Assembly: GCF_025449215.1 (NCBI RefSeq) | Contig: NZ_CP104900.1 | Coordinates: forward strand, 930,001 to 994,000 | Reading direction: 5' to 3' | Origin: Shewanella seohaensis | GTDB lineage: Bacteria > Pseudomonadota > Gammaproteobacteria > Enterobacterales > Shewanellaceae | DNA length: 64,000 bases | Made by a program: the position numbers and the translations under genes | Shown here: positions 1 through 8,819 of the stretch, one piece after another | How positions within the stretch are numbered: position 1 is the first letter of the stretch | Layout of the letters: the number at the start of each line of letters is the position of its first letter | Notes under the pieces: generated by a model | Database searches by the model: none | What the model was told of the DNA's origin: nothing | What the model saw: the letters and a program-made list of their open reading frames with translations, nothing else

Positions 1-877
1 TATCGCCTGTTTCGAGATTGATGCGATAGACACCTAAGGTTTCATTACCCACGCGGCCTGCGGCATAAATGCTATTTTTATTATCGGCGAAGGAGATAGG
101 CGTAAAATCACTTAAGCCAAGGTTGAGTTTGTCGGTGTTTACCCATTCGCCATCTTTGCGGTAAAAGACTTTAGTAATGTTTTTGCCATCTTCCCCAGCC
201 ACAAAGCGGACTTCACCCTCATGGTCAGTCATAAAGCGTGCTCGGCCAATGGGAGAGCCTGTAATCCGCTTACGCGTGCCGTTAAATAGATCTACGCGGT
301 AGACATCCTGTAGCAGTTCAAAGTTTAAGTTCGATTCATTATTCCAAGGAATCGCATTGACCAGCATATAACGCTCGTCATCAGGCAGAGGATCGAGAAT
401 AAAGGCGGTGGCGCGCATTGGGGTGTTTTTCTTGATATTCGAGCCGGTTTGTTGCTCGCCGCTGTTATAGCCGAATAGGTACGCCTTGCGAGAACCATCG
501 GCGTTGACCGCCATTAATTCGCCGTAGTATTGGGGTACATCGGTCCAGCCCTTAAGATATTCTTTTGCCAGTACAATGCGCTCGCTATTAGCCCATTCAT
601 AGGTGCCTACCTGCGCGTTGCTCGGGAAGCGAATTGCGTTAAGCAATTTTTTGGTTTGGGCATCGAGTACTAAGAGGACATTCTTGCCTTCCACGCTGGT
701 GATTGCACTTAAGTATTTGCCGGTAGGCGAGATTTTTACGTTAGAGTACTCGTTACCGCGACTGAATAATTGGGATTGTGACAGGGCATTTGTCGCCGAG
801 GTTTCGGCCGCTAATGTGCTGAAAGGTATAATAGGCAAGCAAATTACGGCCAATGCAGCAAATGGCAAAGATTTCAT
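1..877 (-). CDS. Secreted S9 (prolyl oligopeptidase) family peptidase, N-terminal part
   Basis: The gene starts with ATG at 875-877 on the minus strand and runs out of the window, so only about 292 N-terminal residues are visible. The first 24 or so residues form a signal peptide (MKSLPFAALAVICLPIIP, then STLAA before the likely cleavage site), which implies periplasmic or outer location. The rest reads as a beta-propeller-like region with repeats such as YSNVKISPTGKYLSAI and YMLVNAIPWNNESNLNFELL, typical of the N-terminal propeller that precedes the alpha/beta-hydrolase domain in S9 peptidases. The catalytic Ser-Asp-His domain lies outside the window, so activity cannot be judged. A dipeptidyl or acyl-aminoacyl peptidase role is inference from the family. 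Confidence 0.75.
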   Translation of the reverse strand, partial: MKSLPFAALAVICLPIIPFSTLAAETSATNALSQSQLFSRGNEYSNVKISPTGKYLSAITSVEGKNVLLVLDAQTKKLLNAIRFPSNAQVGTYEWANSERIVLAKEYLKGWTDVPQYYGELMAVNADGSRKAYLFGYNSGEQQTGSNIKKNTPMRATAFILDPLPDDERYMLVNAIPWNNESNLNFELLQDVYRVDLFNGTRKRITGSPIGRARFMTDHEGEVRFVAGEDGKNITKVFYRKDGEWVNTDKLNLGLSDFTPISFADNKNSIYAAGRVGNETLGVYRINLETGD

Positions 878-973
878 CTGACATCCTTGTAATATTATTG
901 TGGTTTTTGTTTTGTAAATGTTTACTCGAGATTAAAACAAAAGAAATACCGATACAAGGAGTAGGGGATAAAA

Positions 974-998
974 GAAAGGACGGTGATTACCGTCCTTT
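974..998 (-). terminator. Rho-independent terminator after slmA
   Basis: A 10-bp inverted repeat (AAAGGACGGT / ACCGTCCTTT) with a 4-base loop lies just past the slmA stop. On the minus strand it is followed by a T-rich tail (CTTTTAT). It also sits upstream of the S9 peptidase gene, separating the two minus-strand units. Confidence 0.75.
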
Positions 999-1012
999 GT
1001 ATTGAAAAATCA

Positions 1013-1606
1013 TTAGCTTTGTAACAGCTGATGCTGAATAAAGCGCCACTGTTCATCGAAGTGTTGTGTCGGTTTTAGTTTAAACTCACTACGCACAAAT
1101 TGAGCAATTCGCCCTTCGGCGAAGGCTAACAGCAAATTAGCTAAAATAGCCTCATCTAAATTAAAGCCTTTGCCTTCACGCAGGGTTTTTTCCCGCAGGA
1201 TTTGCTTGAGTTGGGTTTCAATTTTAGCAAATAGGGTGCTGATACGACTGCGTAGACGCTCGTTTTCACCTAAGAGTGCATCGCCATTGAGTACCCGAGA
1301 GATCCCAGGGTTGCGCTCGGCGAAAATCAACAGCAGTTGTAGCACTAATTGGCAACGTTTCATGGTGTCTTTTTCATCGTCCATGATGATGTTGATGCGG
1401 GAGAGTAATGACTCTTCAATAAACTCAATTAACCCTTCAAACATTCGCGCCTTACTCGGAAAGTGGCGATAGAGTGCCGCTTCCGATACACCGACCTCAG
1501 AGGCGAGTTTCGCGGTGGTAATACGTTGTCCTGGGCTGGTTTCTAGCATTTGCGCTAGGCATTGCAGTATGTGTTCACGACGATTAATTTTTGGGCTTAC
1601 AGCCAT
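1013..1606 (-). CDS. slmA: Nucleoid occlusion factor SlmA (TetR family)
   Basis: SlmA binds specific chromosomal sites and blocks FtsZ ring assembly over unsegregated DNA. The 197-residue protein has a TetR-type helix-turn-helix at about residues 28-51 ([20 protein letters not shown], followed by [12 protein letters not shown]), then an all-helical dimer and FtsZ-binding domain. The ATG at 1606 (MAVSPKIN) is preceded by AAGGAT at 6-base spacing, so I prefer it to the in-frame TTG six codons upstream. The order coaBC-dut-slmA is the standard one in gammaproteobacteria, and the dut stop is only 30 bases upstream, so they are probably co-transcribed. The alternative, a generic TetR repressor, is unlikely given this context. 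Confidence 0.93.
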   Translation of the reverse strand: MAVSPKINRREHILQCLAQMLETSPGQRITTAKLASEVGVSEAALYRHFPSKARMFEGLIEFIEESLLSRINIIMDDEKDTMKRCQLVLQLLLIFAERNPGISRVLNGDALLGENERLRSRISTLFAKIETQLKQILREKTLREGKGFNLDEAILANLLLAFAEGRIAQFVRSEFKLKPTQHFDEQWRFIQHQLLQS

Positions 1607-1636
1607 TGCAGTATCCTTGCTCAATATCGATGCTGG

Positions 1637-2095
1637 TTATTTAGTGCCAGAATGGCCAAATCCACCTTCACCACGATCTGAGCTGTCGAACTCATCAACG
1701 AGTTTGAATTGTGCTTGTACCACAGGAACAAACACCAGTTGTGCGAGACGATCACCAATTTCTAAAGTGAATGGGGTATCGCTGCGGTTCCAGCAAGAGA
1801 CCATCAAGGGACCTTGATAATCTGAATCGATAAGCCCAACCAGATTTCCGAGTACGATACCGTGTTTATGGCCAAGGCCTGAACGGGGCAGGATCACGGC
1901 GGCAAGGCCTGGGTCTGCCACGTGGATGGCGATGCCAGTAGGGATTAACTGAGTCTCACCCGGGGCTATCGTCATTGTGGTATCTATCATGGCACGAAGA
2001 TCCATTCCCGCGCTGCCTGGTGTGGCGTAGGCGGGCAGGGGAAATTCAGAGCCAATACGGGAATCGAGGATCTTTAATTCAATCGGTGTTTTCAT
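1637..2095 (-). CDS. dut: Deoxyuridine 5'-triphosphate nucleotidohydrolase
   Basis: The enzyme hydrolyses dUTP to dUMP and pyrophosphate, keeping uracil out of DNA and supplying dUMP for dTMP synthesis. The 152-residue protein has the conserved trimeric dUTPase motifs in order: PGSAGMDL at 26-33, [11 protein letters not shown] at 70-80, a motif around [11 protein letters not shown] containing the catalytic Asp region, and the glycine-rich C-terminal [10 protein letters not shown] arm that closes over the nucleotide. Its length is normal for the bacterial family. The ATG abuts the coaBC stop codon directly (2096-2098), which suggests translational coupling in a coaBC-dut-slmA operon. Confidence 0.97.
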   Translation of the reverse strand: MKTPIELKILDSRIGSEFPLPAYATPGSAGMDLRAMIDTTMTIAPGETQLIPTGIAIHVADPGLAAVILPRSGLGHKHGIVLGNLVGLIDSDYQGPLMVSCWNRSDTPFTLEIGDRLAQLVFVPVVQAQFKLVDEFDSSDRGEGGFGHSGTK

Positions 2096-3309
2096 TTATT
2101 TTGTTTTTTCTTTCACTATCAACGAAAGTAATTGCCGAGCCAACGTGAGCTTATCGGTAGCAGGCAAATCTTGACTACCCTGCGGCCAGAATACACGCAG
2201 GGCATTGGCATCGGCATTAAAGCCAAGACCAGCAACGGATACATCGTTTGCGGCGATCATATTCAAATTTTTACGTTTGAGTTTATCGCGGGCGTAGGCT
2301 TCTACATCATGGGTTTCGGCGGCAAATCCCACCACAAAAGGACGGTTTGCCAAGCTTGCGACCGTCGCTAAGATATCAGGATTCCTCACCAGCGCAAGTT
2401 GCATTTCTTCGGCGGACTTTTTGATCTTACAGTCCGCAATATCGCTGACGCGATAGTCGGCAACCGCCGCGCAGCCGATAAAAATATCTTTTTTATCAAC
2501 ATTATCCATCACAACATCGAGCATGTTTTGCGCCGATTCAACATTGATTCGCGTCACCCCTTCTGGCGTGGCTAAATTTACTGGTCCTGCGACCAAGGTC
2601 ACAGCGGCGCCCATCTCGGCGGCGGCTTTCGCTAAGGCGAATCCCATCTTGCCTGAGCTGTGATTAGAGATATAACGCACTGGATCAATTGCTTCGCGGG
2701 TTGGCCCTGCGGTAATGAGCACCGACTGGCCTGCTAGGGGCTGTGAGGAGACATCTTTTGTTGCAAAAAGTCTGTTGCCAGCTCGGCAATCTCAAGCGGT
2801 TCGAGCATACGGCCGGGGCCGACTTCGCCGCAGGCTTGGCTGCCACTGGCGGGGCCCCACAGGGTATAACCACGGCCTTGTAAACTGGTTAAATTGGCTT
2901 GAGTGGCCGCATTGCGATACATCTGCTGATTCATCGCGGGGCACAGGGCTATCGGCGCTTCGGTCGCAAGGCAAGTGGTGGTGATAAGCTCATCCGCCAT
3001 GCCCGCATTAATACGTGCCAGCAAATTCGCGGTGGCAGGGGCGATAATTACTAAATCCGCCCAGCGCGCCAGCTCGATATGACCCATTGCCGCTTCGGCA
3101 GCGGGATCGAGTAAACTTGATGCCACGGGATGGCCTGATAAGGCTTGCAGAGTGAGTGGGGTAATAAATTCCATGGCGCTCTGGCTCATCACCACACGCA
3201 CATCAAAGCCGCGTTCTTTTAAGCGGCGCACTAAATCCGCACTTTTGTAGGCCGCAATGCCGCCACCAATACCCAGTAGGACGTTTTTCGTTATCAGGCT
3301 CACAGACAT
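2096..3309 (-). CDS. coaBC: Bifunctional phosphopantothenoylcysteine decarboxylase / phosphopantothenate-cysteine ligase, apparent frameshift
   Basis: CoaBC joins cysteine to 4'-phosphopantothenate with CTP (CoaB) and decarboxylates the product with FMN (CoaC), in coenzyme A synthesis. The N-terminal CoaC half shows [14 protein letters not shown], the catalytic-His region [17 protein letters not shown] and the Cys motif [12 protein letters not shown]. The CoaB half shows [19 protein letters not shown] and AAVADYR. The two halves are in different frames. The first ends at a TAG just after HSP, and the second resumes immediately as [11 protein letters not shown] if one base is added to the G run at 2737-2740 (C run on the coding strand). 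CoA synthesis is essential, so a sequencing error is likelier than a true mutation. The start could be either of two adjacent ATGs (3312 or 3309). Divergent from radC. Confidence 0.9.
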
Positions 3310-3433
3310 CATCCGAGATTGAAATAATGTTGCCAACCATACCACAAAGCGACTAATTGGCGTGACTGTCCCAGTTCAAAAAATCTCGTCCATACTTGTC
3401 TAAAGTAAAAATTCGCGCTGACAGGGAGGTCGT

Positions 3434-4111
3434 ATGGCGATTAAGGATTGGCCCGAGGGTGAAGGCCCACGGGATAAATTATTAGTAAAAGGCGCCGCCC
3501 ATCTCTCGGATGCAGAATTACTGGCCGTTTTACTGCGAAATGGGTTGAGTGGATTGAATGCGGTCGACCTTGCACGCTCACTGATCCATGAATTTGGTGG
3601 ATTAAGAAGCTTACTTTGCGCACCAAAGCATCAGGTGTGTCGACTTCCGGGCGTGGGACCTGTAAAATACGCCCAGCTTCAAGCCGCGGCTGAATTAGCG
3701 AGGCGTGTGGCACAAGAAAACCTGCAGAGAGGTCAGGTTTTGACAGATCCTGATTTAACTCGGGACTATTTAATGAGACAATTAGCGGATCGCTCCTACG
3801 AAGTGTTTGCCATTTTGCTGCTGGATAGTCAGCATAGGGTCATTCAATTCGTTGAACTGTTCCGTGGAACAATAGATTCAGCCTCGGTTTATCCACGTGA
3901 AGTGGTAAGCCTAGTGCTTGAGAAAAAGGCCGCAGCTGTGATTGTGTGTCACAATCATCCGTCTGGTATTGCCGAGCCCAGTCAGGCTGACAGACGAATA
4001 ACTGAGCGATTAAAAAATGCGTTAGCAACCATAGACGTATCCTTACTGGACCATATGGTTGTTGGTGATCGAGAGATAGTTTCCTTCGCGGAACGAGGCT
4101 GGATTAATTAA
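3434..4111 (+). CDS. radC: RadC family JAB/MPN-domain protein (UPF0758)
   Basis: The 225-residue protein has an N-terminal helix-hairpin-helix region (LPGVGPVKYAQLQA, about 71-84) and a C-terminal MPN/JAMM domain with HNHPSG at 173-178 and the downstream Ser/Asp (SQAD, 183-186) that would complete a zinc site. The family was once linked to radiation repair, but its function is unsettled. A metal-dependent hydrolase acting on DNA-related substrates is only an inference. GGGAGG lies 5-8 bases before the ATG. It is divergent from coaBC and upstream of rpmB, the same order as in Escherichia coli. Confidence 0.93.
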   Translation: MAIKDWPEGEGPRDKLLVKGAAHLSDAELLAVLLRNGLSGLNAVDLARSLIHEFGGLRSLLCAPKHQVCRLPGVGPVKYAQLQAAAELARRVAQENLQRGQVLTDPDLTRDYLMRQLADRSYEVFAILLLDSQHRVIQFVELFRGTIDSASVYPREVVSLVLEKKAAAVIVCHNHPSGIAEPSQADRRITERLKNALATIDVSLLDHMVVGDREIVSFAERGWIN

Positions 4112-4120
4112 TCTAACGCT

Positions 4121-4149
4121 TGATCTTACCTCTATGATCGTGTATAAAA
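4121..4149 (+). promoter_or_regulatory. Promoter of rpmB-rpmG
   Basis: TTGATC at 4121-4126 and TATAAA at 4144-4149 are separated by 17 bases, a good sigma-70 match. They lie 87 bases before the rpmB start and just after the radC stop, giving the ribosomal protein genes their own promoter. Confidence 0.7.
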
Positions 4150-4235
4150 TGCGCCCTCTTTGTGTGCCTCGGGCGACGGCCATATTCGAGGTACATTAAT
4201 GCTCGAGCGTTAAATTGTTTTTGGAGAAGATTGAC

Positions 4236-4472
4236 ATGTCAAGAGTATGCCAAGTTACTGGCAAGAAGCCGATGGTTGGTAACAACCGTTCGCACGCTAA
4301 GAACGCGACTCGTCGTCGTTTTTTACCTAACCTACAGAACCACCGTTTCTGGTTAGAAGACGAAAAGCGTTTCGTACAGCTACGTGTATCTACTAAAGGT
4401 ATGCGTATTATCGATAAGAAAGGTATCGAAGTTGTTGTTGCTGAACTTCGTGCCCGCGGCGAGAAGGTGTAA
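4236..4472 (+). CDS. rpmB: 50S ribosomal protein L28
   Basis: A 78-residue basic protein of normal L28 length, beginning [20 protein letters not shown] and containing the [11 protein letters not shown] segment and the C-terminal ELRARGEKV. It is a structural component of the large ribosomal subunit. I chose the ATG at 4236, preceded by GGAGAAGATTGAC (GGAG at 9-base spacing). A longer frame from 4215 would add seven residues absent from the family. It is followed six bases later by rpmG in the usual two-gene operon. Confidence 0.98.
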   Translation: MSRVCQVTGKKPMVGNNRSHAKNATRRRFLPNLQNHRFWLEDEKRFVQLRVSTKGMRIIDKKGIEVVVAELRARGEKV

Positions 4473-4478
4473 TAAACC

Positions 4479-4652
4479 ATGGCTAAAGCTAAAGGTAACC
4501 GTGAGAAGATCAAGCTAGTTTCTACAGCTAAAACAGGTCACTTCTACACGACTGAGAAGAACAAGCGTAACATGCCTGAAAAAATGGAGATCAAGAAATT
4601 TGATCCTGTTATCCGTCAGCACGTTATGTACAAAGAAGCGAAAATCAAGTAA
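4479..4652 (+). CDS. rpmG: 50S ribosomal protein L33
   Basis: A 57-residue basic protein, [20 protein letters not shown] onward, ending [10 protein letters not shown]. It contains the L33 core [21 protein letters not shown]. It has no CxxC pairs, so it is the zinc-independent form of L33, as in Escherichia coli. It starts six bases after the rpmB stop and is followed by a strong terminator, so rpmB-rpmG is a closed two-gene unit. Confidence 0.98.
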   Translation: MAKAKGNREKIKLVSTAKTGHFYTTEKNKRNMPEKMEIKKFDPVIRQHVMYKEAKIK

Positions 4653-4674
4653 TCCTTGTTTAGTGTTTCGAGAA

Positions 4675-4702
4675 AAGCCCCTTATCTAAGGGGCTTTTTT
4701 TG
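4675..4702 (+). terminator. Terminator of rpmBG
   Basis: AAGCCCC, a short TTATCTA loop and GGGGCTT, followed by a run of T residues, 22 bases after the rpmG stop. It is a classic intrinsic terminator. Confidence 0.9.
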
Positions 4703-4856
4703 GTCTTTTTCCGGCTTCTCGTCATCAAGTTGAGATAAATCTGTCCCATACTCGGCCAGTGCTGCGAAATCGCATTTGGTTAAAAAAATGTGATCATTTA
4801 TCAAAAATGCAATTTTTTGAAAATATAAGCACTTTATTGTATTAAAACTGCATTTT

Positions 4857-4895
4857 AATGAGAATAAATTCTTTATTGGTGAATTAAAATGCAAT
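4857..4895 (+). promoter_or_regulatory. Putative tandem ARG boxes (ArgR operator) upstream of argA
   Basis: Two imperfect palindromes related to the ArgR box (TGAATwwwwATTCA) begin at 4859 (TGAGAATAAATTCT) and 4880 (TGAATTAAAATGCA). They are exactly 21 bases apart, which is the spacing ArgR hexamers require for paired boxes. They match the core consensus at about 8/14 and 10/14 positions. Arginine repression of argA would be expected from the pathway. The site calls rest on motif and spacing only. Confidence 0.5.
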
Positions 4896-4974
4896 ACTAT
4901 ACGCGTGATTTAGTCATTCATTCCTGGTGTGCCATATCGGCTTTGCCAGCTCAAATATGAGGTGTAAACAACGC

Positions 4975-6294
4975 GTGCGTACCACTGAACTGGTTGATGG
5001 ATTTCGTCATTCTGCCCCTTACGTCAATGCCCATAGAGGGAAAACCTTTGTGGTGATGTTGGGTGGCGAGGCTTTAGCACAAAATCAATTTCGCGGCATA
5101 TTAAATGACGTGGCCCTGTTACACAGTTTAGGCATTAAAGTGGTGTTAGTGTATGGCGCGAGGCCGCAAATCGATGCGGCATTAGCGGCCAATGGGATTG
5201 AACCCGCCTACCACGAAGGTGTACGTATCACCGATGAAGACTCACTCAAAGTGATTAAGCAGGTTGCGGGTGCATTGCAGTTTGATATCACCGCACGTTT
5301 ATCGATGAGTCTAAGTAATACGCCGATGCAAGGCGCGCAAATTAACTTAGTCAGCGGTAACTTTGTGATCGCCCAGCCTCTTGGTGTCGACAACGGGGTG
5401 GATTTTTGTTTAAGCGGTAAAGTACGCCGTATCGATACACAAGGGCTTAAGCGTCAGCTCGATAATCACTGTATCGTGTTGATGGGGCCGATTGCCGCAT
5501 CCGTTACTGGCGAAAGCTTTAACCTCACGGCCGAAGAGATTGCCACTCAGGTTGCGATTAAGCTTAAGGCCGACAAGATGATCGGCTTTAGTTCGCAAAA
5601 CGGCATCCTCGATCGCAATGGCGATGTGATTGCCGAATTAATGCCAAATGATGCGCAAAACATTCTGACGAAGCTCGCTGAGCAAGGTTCGGCCTGTATT
5701 GGTACTATGGCCTTCCTCAAGGCGAGTATTGATGCATGCCGCAATGGTGTGCCCCGTTGTCATTTGGTCAGTTACCTCGATGACGGTGCCTTGCTGCAGG
5801 AGTTGTTCTCCCGTGAAGGCATAGGCACGCAAATCGTGACTGAAAGCGCTGAGCGTCTGCGCCGGGCATCGATTAGCGATATTGGCGGTGTACTGAACTT
5901 AATTCGTCCTCTGGAAGAACAGGGCATTTTAGTGCGTCGAAGCCGTGAGCAGCTTGAGATTGAAATCGAGCAGTTTATGTTGATTGAGCGTGATGGCTTA
6001 GTCATTGGCTGCGCGGCCCTGTACCCCTTTGAAGAGGATAACGCCGGCGAGTTTGCCTGTTTGGTGGTGCATCCAGATTATCGCGATGCGGATAGGGGCA
6101 GTCTGCTGCTGAAAAATATCATCGGTCAGGCGCGTAGCCGTGGTTATTCGCGTTTGTTTGCCCTTACTACCCGCAGCATTCACTGGTTCTTAGAACATGG
6201 CTTTGTGATCGAAGATGTGGAAGCCTTACCGCAGAAGAAAAAGCAGCTGTATAACTATCAGCGCCGCTCTAAAATTCTCGCCCTCGATCTTTAA
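4975..6294 (+). CDS. argA: Amino-acid N-acetyltransferase (N-acetylglutamate synthase)
   Basis: The first step of arginine synthesis: acetyl-CoA plus glutamate gives N-acetylglutamate. The 439-residue protein has an N-terminal amino-acid-kinase-like domain (about 20-285, with VVMLGGEAL and the [11 protein letters not shown] segment) that binds arginine for feedback inhibition, and a C-terminal GNAT acetyltransferase domain (about 290-439, with [18 protein letters not shown] as the acetyl-CoA loop). I chose the GTG at 4975 (reading MRTTELVDG), with AGGTG 10 bases upstream. The longer frame from 4927 adds 16 residues unlike the family. It is a single gene between two terminators, with putative ARG boxes upstream. 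Confidence 0.95.
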   Translation: MRTTELVDGFRHSAPYVNAHRGKTFVVMLGGEALAQNQFRGILNDVALLHSLGIKVVLVYGARPQIDAALAANGIEPAYHEGVRITDEDSLKVIKQVAGALQFDITARLSMSLSNTPMQGAQINLVSGNFVIAQPLGVDNGVDFCLSGKVRRIDTQGLKRQLDNHCIVLMGPIAASVTGESFNLTAEEIATQVAIKLKADKMIGFSSQNGILDRNGDVIAELMPNDAQNILTKLAEQGSACIGTMAFLKASIDACRNGVPRCHLVSYLDDGALLQELFSREGIGTQIVTESAERLRRASISDIGGVLNLIRPLEEQGILVRRSREQLEIEIEQFMLIERDGLVIGCAALYPFEEDNAGEFACLVVHPDYRDADRGSLLLKNIIGQARSRGYSRLFALTTRSIHWFLEHGFVIEDVEALPQKKKQLYNYQRRSKILALDL

Positions 6295-6313
6295 GCTTTT
6301 AACGCTTGATAAG

Positions 6314-6338
6314 ATGCCAGCCTAGCGCTGGCATTTTT
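6314..6338 (+). terminator. Terminator of argA
   Basis: ATGCCAGC / GCTGGCAT stem with a 5-base loop and a T5 tail, 20 bases after the argA stop. Confidence 0.85.
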
Positions 6339-6397
6339 GTTGACATAATATGTCTTTGTTGGCAGATTAAGCTTTTCTTCCTTAAGGACTGCCCACC

Positions 6398-6916
6398 ATG
6401 GTGACTCAGCTTTTCTCCCTCGCACCTCTGACTCAAACTTCAATTTTAAGCTTTATTATCTTGTTGTTAGGGTTAGCTGGCGTACTGTGGATGTTGTGGG
6501 TCAAACCTATGCCGAAAGTGGCTAAATCGGCGAGCTTAGGCATCTTGTTAGTGATGATTGGTGGATTTTCTTGGGTGTTTTATCAATCCCATAATGCTGA
6601 AATCGCGCTAACCGACACCGAGCTAAAACTCGATATTCCCTTTTATAAAGTGCAATTAGCGCGTTCCGAACTGTTAGTCGAGCAGGCGCGTCTTATCGAC
6701 TTGAAGCAGGAGGCGGATTTAGCGCCAAGCTTTAAAACCAATGGCATAGGTATGCCAGGGTTTCAACTCGGCTGGTTTAATCTGAAGGGTAAGGGCAAGG
6801 CATTTGTGGCCGTGACGGATAAATCCGAGCTAGTGTTAGTGCCAACCACGCGAGGCTACAATCTGTTATTGTCAGTGCCCGAGGGCGAGAAGTTTATCAG
6901 CCAGCTACAAAAATAG
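6398..6916 (+). CDS. Membrane protein with a bacterial PH-like domain
   Basis: A 172-residue protein with two predicted membrane segments, about 15-35 (ILSFIILLLGLAGVLWMLWV) and 45-62 (LGILLVMIGGFSWVFY). These are followed by a soluble domain of about 100 residues. The soluble part (TNGIGMPGFQLGWF, KGKAFVAVTD, VLVPTTRGYNLLLSVPE) resembles bacterial pleckstrin-homology domains of the DUF3093/bPH type. The domain family is my recognition, not a search result, and no function is known to me. AAGGA lies 9 bases before the ATG. It is isolated between argA and the convergent rarD. Confidence 0.75.
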   Translation: MVTQLFSLAPLTQTSILSFIILLLGLAGVLWMLWVKPMPKVAKSASLGILLVMIGGFSWVFYQSHNAEIALTDTELKLDIPFYKVQLARSELLVEQARLIDLKQEADLAPSFKTNGIGMPGFQLGWFNLKGKGKAFVAVTDKSELVLVPTTRGYNLLLSVPEGEKFISQLQK

Positions 6917-6978
6917 CTGGTTAAGTAGATGCTCACTTAACCACTATTTTTGCAACTGTCGGTAGCGGCGTGATCTCA

Positions 6979-7863
6979 TCACGCCGTTTTGCGCTTATAT
7001 GCCATATCGAAGGTGAACACCAACAGGGCGCTCCAGATAAAGCCGAAGGTGATGCTCTTCTCGGCATCGAAGGGTTCATTGAATAAGGTTACCGCGAGGA
7101 TAAACATAATACTCGGGCCGATATATTGGAAAAAGCCGAGCATAGACAATGGAATACGTACCGCTGCACCGGCAAAACACAATAGTGGAATCGTGGTAAC
7201 AATCCCGGCTGCCATCAACAATAAATTAAGGTGCCAATCGTTGGTCAGCATATTCGCCGTGGCGCTATCTAAGGTCGAGACCAGATAAACCAATGCGACC
7301 GGTAGCAGGATGGCGGTTTCGACTAGCAGACCCGATTTGGCATCCACATTGACCTTTTTACGCAGCAGAGCATACACCCCGAAGGTACCCGCTAAGGCGA
7401 GGGAGACTATGGGGATTGAGCCGAATGAGACTAATTGGATCAGCACGCCAGCACTCGCCAGCGCGACGGCAAACCATTGCAACTTACGTAATCTTTCACC
7501 TAAAAACAGCATGCCGAGCAGCACATTCAGTAGGGGGTTAATAAAGTAACCCAAGCTGGCATCGAGCATATGATCGTTATTCACAGCCCAGATAAAAATC
7601 AACCAGTTGGCCGCAATTAATAGGGAGGTGATGGTGAGTACGAGTAGCTGTTTGGGCTGTTTAAACAGCTGGCGAAGTTTTCCAAAGCCACCGATAAACA
7701 GCATGATGATCACCATAAACACAAATGACCAGATCACTCGATGCAATAAAATTTCGGTCGCCGAAACATGGTGGAGTAGTTTGAAATATAAGGGCGCAAA
7801 TCCCCACATACAGTAAGCACTGACGGCAAGTAGGATCCCTTTGCGGTATTCGTTATCAGGCAT
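6979..7863 (-). CDS. rarD: RarD family EamA/DMT transporter
   Basis: A 294-residue very hydrophobic protein with about ten membrane segments and the EamA signature beginning MPDNEYRKGILLAVSAYCMW, then PLYFKLL. The C-terminal part contains FQYIGPSIMFILAV, conserved in the RarD branch (named for chloramphenicol sensitivity in Escherichia coli). The substrate is unknown. It is followed in the genome by a yigI-like thioesterase and recQ, reproducing the Escherichia coli rarD-yigI-(pldA)-recQ neighbourhood without pldA. The gene is convergent with the PH-like gene. Confidence 0.9.
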   Translation of the reverse strand: MPDNEYRKGILLAVSAYCMWGFAPLYFKLLHHVSATEILLHRVIWSFVFMVIIMLFIGGFGKLRQLFKQPKQLLVLTITSLLIAANWLIFIWAVNNDHMLDASLGYFINPLLNVLLGMLFLGERLRKLQWFAVALASAGVLIQLVSFGSIPIVSLALAGTFGVYALLRKKVNVDAKSGLLVETAILLPVALVYLVSTLDSATANMLTNDWHLNLLLMAAGIVTTIPLLCFAGAAVRIPLSMLGFFQYIGPSIMFILAVTLFNEPFDAEKSITFGFIWSALLVFTFDMAYKRKTA

Positions 7864-8079
7864 GAGACATCTTCGAAGGACAACAGGACGGCGATTGTAG
7901 GAGGCTATGGGAATTGACTCAAGGTGTGTGCGGTCGCCTTTTTCGTTACAGGATGTCTCTAATGGCGAGTGCTTAACAAAAAGAAGAGGGGAAACACCTG
8001 AATAATCAAGGCGTTTCCCTTTAGCTTATCGATGGTGAATGCGGTAAAAATTTTCTAAAAAACGAGGTGTGACAACGGA

Positions 8080-8544
8080 CTAGCCAACCATATAAGTGCC
8101 TGTGCCGAAGGCGATATGAGTTCCTTGCTCGTTGTGAAGCTCCATACGACACACTGAGACGCGATTGCCGGCACGGATCACGCTGCCCGTGCCAGTGAAA
8201 ACCTGTCCACGCCCGGGGCGCAGGTAATCGACGCGCATATCGATTGTGCCTAAGGTTTGCAGCCGTTGCTGTAACTCTTCAACCGTCCAATCATCACGGC
8301 TAGCGACCAGTCCGGCAAAGGCGGTGAGCCCGCCTACCACGTCGAGCACTGTGGCGGTGACACCACCGTGGAGAATTTGTTGATGAATATTGCCAATGAG
8401 CTCTGGCTTCATATTGATCACCACTTCGACGCCATCTATGTCGTAGCGCTTGATATCCAGACCCAATAAATTATGAAATGGCACGTGCTGGTCAAACACT
8501 TCGGCAACACGTTTGAGTACTTCGGCTTGAATTGGGTTTGTCAT
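8080..8544 (-). CDS. yigI: YigI-type hotdog-fold thioesterase
   Basis: A 154-residue protein with the PaaI/YigI hotdog pattern: HNLLGLDIKRYD, then the helix segment LHGGVTATVLDVVGGLTA, and DMRVDYLRPGRGQVF on the following strands. Members hydrolyse acyl-CoA thioesters, and YigI in Escherichia coli acts on medium and long chain acyl-CoA. The exact substrate here is inference. AAGGA lies 8 bases before the ATG. It reads in the same direction as rarD, 216 bases upstream of it, so it may or may not share a transcript. Confidence 0.85.
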   Translation of the reverse strand: MTNPIQAEVLKRVAEVFDQHVPFHNLLGLDIKRYDIDGVEVVINMKPELIGNIHQQILHGGVTATVLDVVGGLTAFAGLVASRDDWTVEELQQRLQTLGTIDMRVDYLRPGRGQVFTGTGSVIRAGNRVSVCRMELHNEQGTHIAFGTGTYMVG

Positions 8545-8819
8545 GCTGTTCGTCCTTGTAGGCTGTAGGGCTTCTTAGAATAGGGTCGAAGTGTGCGTAA
8601 TGGCATTCGACTTAGAGCAATTAATCTACAGCCAAGCCTATGGCTAATGCAACTTAAGCCTTTGTGTGAGCAAATCGTCTTAGGCGTTGTGATGAGTCGT
8701 GGTAGCACTCTAAGCCTATCCTCTGGTTGTTAGCGTGGGTCAGTTTGGACAAGATGGCGCAAGACAGGAGCGATTCTGTCCTTTAGAATAGGCGCCCTTA
8801 CTTTTTAGCTAGAAGATCC

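Noticed and set aside
2096..2722. Separate coaB gene
   Set aside because: There is no ribosome site or good start at the junction, and adding one base restores the usual fused protein.
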